Source of the DNA: CAXTPV01 sp964249405
GTDB lineage: Bacteria; Pseudomonadota; Alphaproteobacteria; Acetobacterales; Acetobacteraceae
Assembly: GCA_964249405.1 (NCBI GenBank)
Contig: CAXUBX010000001.1
Location: 8,071-72,070, forward strand
Direction: 5' to 3'
Length of the DNA stretch: 64,000 bases
Of the stretch, positions 34,023 to 40,691 are shown piece after piece. The stretch's first letter is position 1. The number at the start of each line of letters is the position of its first letter. The translations under genes were made by a program, and so were the position numbers. A model generated the notes under the pieces. The model was not told where the DNA came from and made no database searches. It saw nothing but the letters and a program-made list of their open reading frames with translations.

Positions 34023-34856
34023 GTGGCTCACAAGGTCTGGTTCGTCACCGGCGCGTCACGCGGTTTCGGCCGCATCTGGGCCGAGGCGGCTCTCGCGCGC
34101 GGCGACAAGGTCGCGGCCACCGCACGCGACCCCGGGAGCCTCGCCGAGCTCGCTGGTCGGTTCGGAGATGCCGTGATACCGTTGGGGCTCGACGTCACGA
34201 AGCCCGACCAAGTCCAACAAGCGGTCTCACAGGCGCACGATCGTTTCGGCAGGCTCGACGTCGTGCTCAACAATGCAGGGTATACGCTGCTCGGGATGAT
34301 CGAGGAAGCGAGCGAGGCTGACGTTCACGCGGTCTTCGAAACGAACTTCTTCGGCACGCTTCGCGTCATAAAAGCTGCCCTGCCGTTCCTGCGGAAGCAG
34401 GGACACGGGCATATCGTTGGCGTGTCGAGCGGCCTCGGACTTGTAGCGCCTCCACTTATTGGCTTCTATTCCGCCACCAAGTGGGCGATCGAAGCGTTGC
34501 ACGAGAGCTTGGTGCAGGAGGTGAAGAACTTCGGCATCAAGGTCACGTTGCTTGAGCCAGGCGCCTACGCGACCGATTTCGCCAGTCCATCGTCACGCAA
34601 AATGGCAACGGATCTCGACATCTACGACGACCTTCGCAAGCAGATCCAGGATCGCCTGTCGGGCGAGAAACGCGGCGATCCGCGAGCGACAGCGGACGCC
34701 ATCCTCAAAATCGTCGATGCGGAGGAGCCGCCGCTGCGATTTGCGGTCGGTGCCGGAGTGCTGCCCCGGACGCGCGCCGCCTACGCCAGCCGCATAGCGA
34801 CTTGGGAGGCGTGGGAGGCCGTGTCGAACGCAGCTCAAGGCGAGACGACGACATGA
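34023..34856 (+). CDS. Short-chain dehydrogenase/reductase
   Basis: 277 residues from GTG 34023, with GGAGGAG 5-11 nt upstream. Classical SDR: TGASRGFGRIWAEAAL, NNAGYTLLG, VGVSSGLGL (catalytic Ser) and YSATKWAIEAL (Tyr-Lys). Similar to the group of SDRs annotated as oxidoreductases of unknown substrate whose C-terminus carries ATDFASPSSRK. Codon use is less GC-rich at third positions than in the ABC genes before it, suggesting the 34.0-36.3 kb patch came by transfer. Convergent with the M24 gene. Confidence 0.86.
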   Translation: MAHKVWFVTGASRGFGRIWAEAALARGDKVAATARDPGSLAELAGRFGDAVIPLGLDVTKPDQVQQAVSQAHDRFGRLDVVLNNAGYTLLGMIEEASEADVHAVFETNFFGTLRVIKAALPFLRKQGHGHIVGVSSGLGLVAPPLIGFYSATKWAIEALHESLVQEVKNFGIKVTLLEPGAYATDFASPSSRKMATDLDIYDDLRKQIQDRLSGEKRGDPRATADAILKIVDAEEPPLRFAVGAGVLPRTRAAYASRIATWEAWEAVSNAAQGETTT

Positions 34857-34929
34857 CCGACGCTTCCTCTTAGCCGAGCAGGTCCCGTCGTCGCATACCG
34901 TGCCGGCCAACGATTTCGTGCGGTATTCC

Positions 34930-34950
34930 CCGCCCGGACGATCCGGGCGG
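34930..34950. terminator. Bidirectional hairpin between convergent genes
   Basis: A perfect 9-bp stem, CCGCCCGGA with TCCGGGCGG, and loop CGA, lies between the stops of the SDR (plus) and M24 (minus) genes. No T-run, as is frequent in GC-rich genomes. The same stem sequence forms the core of the long palindrome at 61457-61502. Confidence 0.6.
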
Positions 34951-34954
34951 CGGA

Positions 34955-36226
34955 CTACGCTCCGGCACGCAGCAACTGCGCCGAAAATGGGTTCAGCTCG
35001 ATCGCTTGATCGTCACCGACGATCACCGTACCCCCGAGGGTGACCATATGGCGTCCGAACCCGCAGCTGGGCTCGAGCGCGAAGGTCATACCGGGCTCAA
35101 GCTCCGTCTCGCCGAACGCCGTTGGAGAACTCGCGACGCGAGGGTAGCGCTCGGCGCCGTCGACGCGACCAAGGGCCTCGGGGACCCGGCACATCAGGCC
35201 GAACGGGTTGAGGCCGTGGATCTGTGGGCCGCGTACCCAGCCGCCGGCCTCCTCTATTGGCTTGAGCATCTCTTCCGCGACTTCGCCGAACCGCCTCCCT
35301 GCTCGTAGTCCCGACAAACCCGCGGTGTAGGACGCGCGAGCGACAAGCGCAGCGCGTTCGATTTCCTCATGCACCTTGCCGATCGCAATCGCCACTTGGT
35401 GTTGCGTCTGGCGCATGCCGAAGCCGGAAAACACCTCGGTGACGATGACGTCACCATCCCGCAGGATTCGCGGGGCCTGCGGTCGATAAGCCCATTGCGG
35501 CGGCCCGGAAGCTGCCGGGGCCGGCCCCGACCAGAAATGCATTCCCGGAACGACTGTCCCTCGCGCGTACGCCGCAGCCATGCCCGCCCCATACACCTCG
35601 GTCTCGCAAACGCCAGGGCGGGCTGCGTCGACCATGGCCCGAGCCATGGCATCCCCGATGCTCGCGGCGTGTCGCACGACCGCGATCTCCTCCTCACTCA
35701 ATCGCATCATGAGACGCGCGAAAGCCAGGCCCGCCGGCTTGAACTCGATCTCGGGGAAGTCAGCCAAAATGGCCTTCCAGAGCTGGTAGGGAATGATCCC
35801 CTCGGTGTGCCACGGGCGATACGGCTCCAGGCCGATCACTCCGATCGTTCCGTTCGTCAGCCCGTGCTCGTTGAGCACCTCTACGATGTTGCCCGAGTGA
35901 CGACCGACTCGGAGGCCTTCCGCCACGATCCAGCTGCCATCGTCCCGACGCCAAGCCTCCAGATGGTCGAGGACGTAAGTCGAGATCGGCACAAACGCGG
36001 TCGGCTCGCCAGTCCTCGGAAAGAAGACGGTCATGCCCGGGCGGTCATTCGTAAACCAGGTGTCGAAGCAAAATGGCGCTGGGCCGGCATCTTCGTGCTC
36101 ACCGAAGACAAGCATCGCGTCGAGGCCCTCGCGATCCAAGAACTTGCGGGCCAGGTCCCAGCGGCGATCACGCTCTGCCAGGGAATATGTCGGGGTCGAC
36201 GAACAATGCAGGCTGCGGTCTGACAT
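34955..36226 (-). CDS. M24-fold (pita-bread) protein, probably not a metallopeptidase
   Basis: 423 residues from ATG 36226 (AAGGAGAG upstream). An N-terminal creatinase-like domain (REGLDAMLVFGEHEDAGP) precedes the M24 domain. The fold is supported by DAARPGVCETEVYGAGMAAAYARG, GPQIHGLNPFG and MTFALEPSCGFGRHMV. Of the five usual metal ligands, the second Asp aligns with Gln (MRQTQHQVAIAIG), the first is Glu (VIVTEVFSG) and the last Glu is Gly (VTLGGTVIV); His and one Glu remain. Metal-free members such as creatinase hydrolyse non-peptide C-N bonds, so such a role is more likely. Less GC-rich than its surroundings. Confidence 0.82.
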   Translation of the reverse strand: MSDRSLHCSSTPTYSLAERDRRWDLARKFLDREGLDAMLVFGEHEDAGPAPFCFDTWFTNDRPGMTVFFPRTGEPTAFVPISTYVLDHLEAWRRDDGSWIVAEGLRVGRHSGNIVEVLNEHGLTNGTIGVIGLEPYRPWHTEGIIPYQLWKAILADFPEIEFKPAGLAFARLMMRLSEEEIAVVRHAASIGDAMARAMVDAARPGVCETEVYGAGMAAAYARGTVVPGMHFWSGPAPAASGPPQWAYRPQAPRILRDGDVIVTEVFSGFGMRQTQHQVAIAIGKVHEEIERAALVARASYTAGLSGLRAGRRFGEVAEEMLKPIEEAGGWVRGPQIHGLNPFGLMCRVPEALGRVDGAERYPRVASSPTAFGETELEPGMTFALEPSCGFGRHMVTLGGTVIVGDDQAIELNPFSAQLLRAGA

Positions 36227-36352
36227 CTTGTCTCTCCTTTCCCCCTCTTCCACGACATGGCTCCGTCAGCAGGCAAACGGTCACCAACGCCGGGGCCGGC
36301 GCGAGCGCCGACAGCAACCGGCAGACCGGGACACCCATCGAGCGCGGCCGCG

Positions 36353-36844
36353 CTACGGAAGCCGAAGCCTCGCCTCGGTGGCGAGTTGATCGACCCGCTC
36401 GTTGGCGGGATCTCCGGAATGGCCGCGGATCCAGAGCCATTCGACCTCGTGCGGCTTCGCGCTCGCCAGCACGCGGCGCCACAGATCCATGTTCTTGACC
36501 GGATCGCCGGTCGAGGACCGCCAGTTCTTCCTGATCCAGCCGGTCGCCCAGCGGGTGATGCCGTTCCGCAGATACTCGCTGTCGGTGTGGAGGCGGATCC
36601 GGCAGGGTCGCTTCAGCGCCTCCAGCGCCTCGGCGGCGGCGGTCAACTCCATCCGGTTGTTGGTGGTCGCCGGGTCGGCGCCGGACAGCTCGCGCTCGTG
36701 ATCGCCGAACCGGAGCAGGGCTGCCCAGCCGCCCGGGCCGGGGTTGGGCTTGCAGCCGCCATCGGTCCAGATCTCGACCGTGACAGCGCGAGCGGCGTCC
36801 GCGCGGACGCCGAAGGTCTCGAGTTGATCGTCAGAAGATCCCAT
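36353..36844 (-). CDS. rnhA: Ribonuclease HI
   Basis: 163 residues. Degrades the RNA of RNA-DNA hybrids. Catalytic acidic residues are in place: Asp in EIWTDGGCKPNPGPGGWAALL near residue 28, Glu in TNNRMELTAAAEAL, Asp in LHTDSEYLRNGI, and Asp in NERVDQLATEA; the IRGHSGDPANE loop with its His is present. A 20-residue N-terminal extension is typical of alphaproteobacterial versions. Start overlaps the thrB end by 14 nt, as in the conserved ispH-thrB-rnhA order. Confidence 0.96.
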   Translation of the reverse strand: MGSSDDQLETFGVRADAARAVTVEIWTDGGCKPNPGPGGWAALLRFGDHERELSGADPATTNNRMELTAAAEALEALKRPCRIRLHTDSEYLRNGITRWATGWIRKNWRSSTGDPVKNMDLWRRVLASAKPHEVEWLWIRGHSGDPANERVDQLATEARLRLP

Positions 36845-37793
36845 AGGCGGCTTCCGTGGTGGCGCTCGCGTGGAAGCGGAGCTTGTGCAGGTATTCGAGC
36901 GGATCCTTGCGGGTCACCACGGCCCCCTCCGGCGTGTGGAGCCAGTCGTACAGCCTGGTCGCCAGGAAGCGGATCGCGGCTCCCTTGGCGAGCGTCGGCA
37001 GCGCTGCACGTTCCGCGCGTTCGAGCGGCCGCACCGAGGCATAGCCGGCGATCAGCGCGCGTGCCTTGGTCACGTTGAACTGCCGGTCCGGCTCGAAGCA
37101 CCAGGCATTGAGGCAGATCGCCAGGTCGTAGGCGAGCGCGTCGGTGCACGCGAAGTAGAAGTCGATCACGCCGGAGACGCGCTCGCCGAGAAAGAAGACG
37201 TTGTCCGGAAACAGGTCGGCGTGGATGTGGCCGCGCGGCAGGTCGCGCGGCCATCGGGTGAGCGTGGTCTGCAGATGCCGGTCGATCTCGGCGCCGAGAC
37301 CCGGCTGGATCTCGTCGGCCCGTGCGCGGCTCTCGGCGACCAGCGGTCCCCAGGCATCCGGGCCGAGCGCGTTCGGGCGCGTCGCCGGCCATCCCGCGCC
37401 CGCGAGATGCAGCGCGGCCATCGCCTCGCCGAGCGGACGGCAATGCGCGGCCCGGATCCGGCGCGGCCAGACACCTTCGAGGAAGGTGGTGATCGCGGCG
37501 TGCCGCCCGGCAAGCATCCGGAGCGGGTTGCCGTCGAGACCGGGCACCGGGAGCGGACAGCGCACGCCGGCCGCGGCGAGATGGCGCATGAGGCCGAGGA
37601 ACCAGGGGAGCTCCGCCGGGTCCACCCGCCGCTCGTAGAGCGTGAGGATGAAGTCGCCCGCGGTGGTCCGGAGCGAGAAGTTCGAGTTCTCGACGCCCTC
37701 GGTGATCCCGCGAAAGGCGAGCAGGGTGCCGAGGTCGTACTCGGCGAGGAACTCGGCCAGCGCCTCGTCGGAGATCTCGGTGTAGACGGCCAT
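36831..37793 (-). CDS. thrB: Homoserine kinase (APH-fold type)
   Basis: 320 residues from ATG 37793. This is the aminoglycoside-phosphotransferase-like homoserine kinase found in alpha- and gammaproteobacteria rather than the GHMP type. It phosphorylates homoserine for threonine synthesis. MAVYTEISDEALAEFLAEYDLG and GITEGVENSNFSLRT at the N-terminus are family-specific, GHIHADLFPDNVFF holds the catalytic Asp and Asn, and VIDFYFACTDALAYDLAICLN the Mg-binding Asp. Second gene of ispH-thrB-rnhA. Confidence 0.95.
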   Translation of the reverse strand: MAVYTEISDEALAEFLAEYDLGTLLAFRGITEGVENSNFSLRTTAGDFILTLYERRVDPAELPWFLGLMRHLAAAGVRCPLPVPGLDGNPLRMLAGRHAAITTFLEGVWPRRIRAAHCRPLGEAMAALHLAGAGWPATRPNALGPDAWGPLVAESRARADEIQPGLGAEIDRHLQTTLTRWPRDLPRGHIHADLFPDNVFFLGERVSGVIDFYFACTDALAYDLAICLNAWCFEPDRQFNVTKARALIAGYASVRPLERAERAALPTLAKGAAIRFLATRLYDWLHTPEGAVVTRKDPLEYLHKLRFHASATTEAAYGIF

Positions 37794-37893
37794 TCTCGCG
37801 TTCTCTCGGCCCGGTCCGGAACGGACCGAACCTATCCCGAGCCCTCCTCGCGCGACAGGCGGCTCGCGCGTCCTCGACCGGCCGCGCCGCTGC

Positions 37894-38913
37894 TCAGACG
37901 CGCTCGAGGGGAGCCGGAAGCTTGAAGATGACGTCCTCCTGCTTGACGATCCGCTCCTCGATCGTGAGGTCGTAGCGCTCGGCCAGCGCCTCGACCATCT
38001 CCTGGACCAGCGTCTCGGGGGCCGACGCGCCGGCGGTGATGCCGAGCGTCCCGACCGCATCGAGTGCCGACCAGTCGAGGTCGGCGAGCTTCGGGACCAG
38101 GATCGCGCGCGGGGCGCCGCTCCGCTCGGCGACCTCGCGGAGGCGCTGCGAGTTCGACGAATTGGGGCTGCCGATCACGATCACCAGGTCGGACGAGGGC
38201 GCGATCGCCTTGACCGCCTCCTGACGGTTCGTCGTGGCGTAGCAGATGTCCTCCCGCTTCGGCCCCTCGATCAGGGGAAACCGCTGACGGAGGATGCCGA
38301 CGATCTCGGCGGTGTCGTCGACCGACAGCGTGGTCTGGGTGATGAACGCGAGCATCGTGGCATCGCGGGGCTCGACCGTTCTCGCCTCCTCGGCGGACTG
38401 GATCAGCGTCATCGCGCCGGGAGGCAGCTGGCCCATCGTGCCGACCACCTCCGGATGCCCGGCATGACCGATCATCAGGATGTGACGCTGCTCCGGGCCG
38501 CCTTCCGCGAAGTGGCGCTCGGCCTCGCGATGGACCTTCGACACCAGCGGACAGGTCGCGTCCAGGTAGAGGAGGTGGCGGCGCTCGGCCTCGGCCGGCA
38601 CCGTCTTGGGGACCCCGTGGGCCGAGAACACCACCGGGGCGTCGCCCGGGACCTCGTCGAGCTCTTCCACGAAGATCGCGCCCTGCGCCTCCAGCGCCTC
38701 GACCACGGTCCGGTTGTGGACGATCTCGTGGCGCACGTAGACGGGGGCGCCGTAGCGGCGGAGCGCCTCCTCGACGACGCGGATCGCGCGGTCGACGCCG
38801 GCGCAGAAGCCGCGCGGTCCTGCGAGGACGACGCGCAGCCGGCGCTTCGCGGGCGCGGCGGGAAGAACTCGGTCGAGGACGGTCCCGAGAAGGCCGGGAT
38901 TCTGGTCGGGCAT
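37894..38913 (-). CDS. ispH: 4-Hydroxy-3-methylbut-2-enyl diphosphate reductase IspH
   Basis: 339 residues from ATG 38913; an in-frame ATG at 38964 would add 17 residues but has no Shine-Dalgarno-like sequence. Final step of the MEP isoprenoid pathway. The three cluster cysteines are present: PRGFCAGVDRAI, LDATCPLVSKVH and EDICYATTNRQ; the substrate-binding VIGSPNSSNSQRL and FSAHGVP motifs are intact. The N-terminal 25 residues are a variable extension. First gene of the ispH-thrB-rnhA run, divergent from gcvT. Confidence 0.96.
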   Translation of the reverse strand: MPDQNPGLLGTVLDRVLPAAPAKRRLRVVLAGPRGFCAGVDRAIRVVEEALRRYGAPVYVRHEIVHNRTVVEALEAQGAIFVEELDEVPGDAPVVFSAHGVPKTVPAEAERRHLLYLDATCPLVSKVHREAERHFAEGGPEQRHILMIGHAGHPEVVGTMGQLPPGAMTLIQSAEEARTVEPRDATMLAFITQTTLSVDDTAEIVGILRQRFPLIEGPKREDICYATTNRQEAVKAIAPSSDLVIVIGSPNSSNSQRLREVAERSGAPRAILVPKLADLDWSALDAVGTLGITAGASAPETLVQEMVEALAERYDLTIEERIVKQEDVIFKLPAPLERV

Positions 38914-39129
38914 GCGGAGACGCGGTCCTTCTCTCGCCGGGGCGGGTGGTTCGCTGCCGTTCATATAGGGTGTTGCCGGGCCGGACCGCAAAGCGTCAGC
39001 CGTTCTCCTTGCGACGGCGCATGCGTTGGGGCATGCAGGCACGCTCGGTTCGCAGGCGCAGGAAGGCCCGTTGTCCACGGCGAGGACCTTGCAACGCATG
39101 GGCGGGTCGTCGTGGGATCGGGTGGCGGG

Positions 39130-40284
39130 ATGGGCGAGACGGTGATCGGCGACGGCGAGGCGGCGGAGACGACCGGCGCGCTCCGCACCACGCCGCTCGA
39201 CGCGCTGCACCGCGCCCGCGGCGCCCGGATGGTGCCGTTCGCCGGCTGGTCGCTGCCGGTGCAGTATCCGACCGGCGTGCTGCACGAGCACCGGCAGTGC
39301 CGGACCGCCGCCGCCCTGTTCGACGTCTCGCACATGGGGCAGCTGACGCTGCACGGCCGGGAGGCGGCGGCGGCCCTGGAGCGACTGGTGCCGGCCGACG
39401 TGCTCGGCCTCCGCGACGGGCAGCAGCGCTATACGGTGCTGCTGAACGAGGCAGGCGGGATCATCGACGACCTGATCGTGAGCAAGCTCGGCGACGCGCG
39501 GCTGTTCCTGGTGGTGAACGCGTCCCGTCGCGCAGCCGATCTCGCGCATCTCCGAAGCGCCCTCCCCGGCGTGGTCGAGGTGGAGGCGCACGAGGCGCGC
39601 GCCCTGCTCGCGGTCCAGGGGCCGGCGGCGGCGGACGCCGTGGGACGCCTCCTGCCGGGCAGCGCCTCCCTCCCATTCATGCATGCGGCGACCGTGCCGT
39701 TCGACGGCGCGGACGCGATCGTCGCCCGCTGCGGCTACACGGGCGAGGACGGGTTCGAGATCTCGGTTCCCGCCGACCGCGCGGCGGCGCTGGCCGTGTC
39801 GTTGCTCGCGGACGAGCGTGTCGGTCCCGCGGGACTGGGCGCCCGCGACAGCCTGCGCCTGGAGGCGGGACTGCCGCTCTGGGGCAACGACATCGACGAG
39901 CTCACGACGCCGGTCGAGGCCGGGATCGTGTTCGCGATCGGCCGCCGCCGCCGGACCGAGGGCGGGTTTCCGGGCGAGACGGTGCTGCTCGACCAGTTGC
40001 GGCGCGGGCCGCACCGCAGGCGCGTCGGATTGCGTCCCGAGGGGCGGGCGCCGGCGCGGACCGGGGTCGCGATCAGCGCGACCGACGGGACCGCGTCCGG
40101 CAGCGTGACCTCCGGAGGCTTCGGCCCGACCGTCGGCGCGCCGATCTCGATGGGATACGTCCGACGGGATCTTGCCGAGCCGGGCCAGGTCGTGATGCTG
40201 GACATCAGGGGCCGCGCGGTTCCCGCTGCCGTGACAACGCTCCCGTTCGTGCCACCGGGGGCGCGGCCGCGCGCTTCCCGCTGA
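39130..40284 (+). CDS. gcvT: Aminomethyltransferase GcvT
   Basis: 384 residues from ATG 39130. T-protein of the glycine cleavage system: transfers the methylene group from aminomethyl-lipoyl GcvH to tetrahydrofolate, releasing ammonia. TPLDALHRARGARMVPFAGWSLPVQY at the start, AALFDVSHMGQLTLHG, CGYTGEDGFEISVP and RDSLRLEAGLPLWGNDI with the catalytic Asp-containing region are family hallmarks; TSGGFGPTVGAPISMGYV lies in the C-terminal barrel. gcvH follows after 29 nt. Confidence 0.95.
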   Translation: MGETVIGDGEAAETTGALRTTPLDALHRARGARMVPFAGWSLPVQYPTGVLHEHRQCRTAAALFDVSHMGQLTLHGREAAAALERLVPADVLGLRDGQQRYTVLLNEAGGIIDDLIVSKLGDARLFLVVNASRRAADLAHLRSALPGVVEVEAHEARALLAVQGPAAADAVGRLLPGSASLPFMHAATVPFDGADAIVARCGYTGEDGFEISVPADRAAALAVSLLADERVGPAGLGARDSLRLEAGLPLWGNDIDELTTPVEAGIVFAIGRRRRTEGGFPGETVLLDQLRRGPHRRRVGLRPEGRAPARTGVAISATDGTASGSVTSGGFGPTVGAPISMGYVRRDLAEPGQVVMLDIRGRAVPAAVTTLPFVPPGARPRASR

Positions 40285-40313
40285 TCCCGTGACATCCCGG
40301 AGGACATGCGCAC

Positions 40314-40691
40314 ATGGCCGAGACGCGATACACGCGCGAACATGAATGGGTGCGGTTGGAGGATGACGGGACCGCGACGATCGGCATCACCGAGCACGCC
40401 CAGGAGGCGCTCGGCGACATCGTGTTCATCGAGCTGCCCGAGACGGGACGCACGCTCGTGGACGGCGAGGCCTGCGCCGTGGTCGAGAGCGTCAAGGCGG
40501 CGAGCGACGTCTACGCGGCGCTCGGCGGCACGGTGGCCGAGGTGAACGAGCAGATCGTCGAGGAACCGGGCCTCGTGAACCGCGACCCGGAGGGCGAGGC
40601 CTGGTTCTTCCGGATCGAACCCGCCGACGACGACGGCTTCGCGGCGCTGATGGATCGCGAGGCCTACGAAGCCCTCCTGGAGACGCTTTGA
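40314..40691 (+). CDS. gcvH: Glycine cleavage system H protein
   Basis: 125 residues, the normal size. Lipoyl carrier shuttling intermediates between GcvP, GcvT and lipoamide dehydrogenase. The lipoylated Lys is residue 61 in VVESVKAASDVYAALGG; EHEWVRLEDDGTATIGITEHAQEALGDIVFIELP opens the barrel and NRDPEGEAWFFRIEP closes it. GGAGGACAT-type spacing upstream of the ATG. The stop overlaps the gcvP start (TGATG). Confidence 0.97.
   Translation: MAETRYTREHEWVRLEDDGTATIGITEHAQEALGDIVFIELPETGRTLVDGEACAVVESVKAASDVYAALGGTVAEVNEQIVEEPGLVNRDPEGEAWFFRIEPADDDGFAALMDREAYEALLETL

Noticed and set aside
38965..39129. Possible glycine riboswitch before gcvT
   Set aside because: I looked for the conserved purine-rich cores of the glycine aptamer and found none; only a GCATGC repeat pair at 39019-39036, too short to support a riboswitch.
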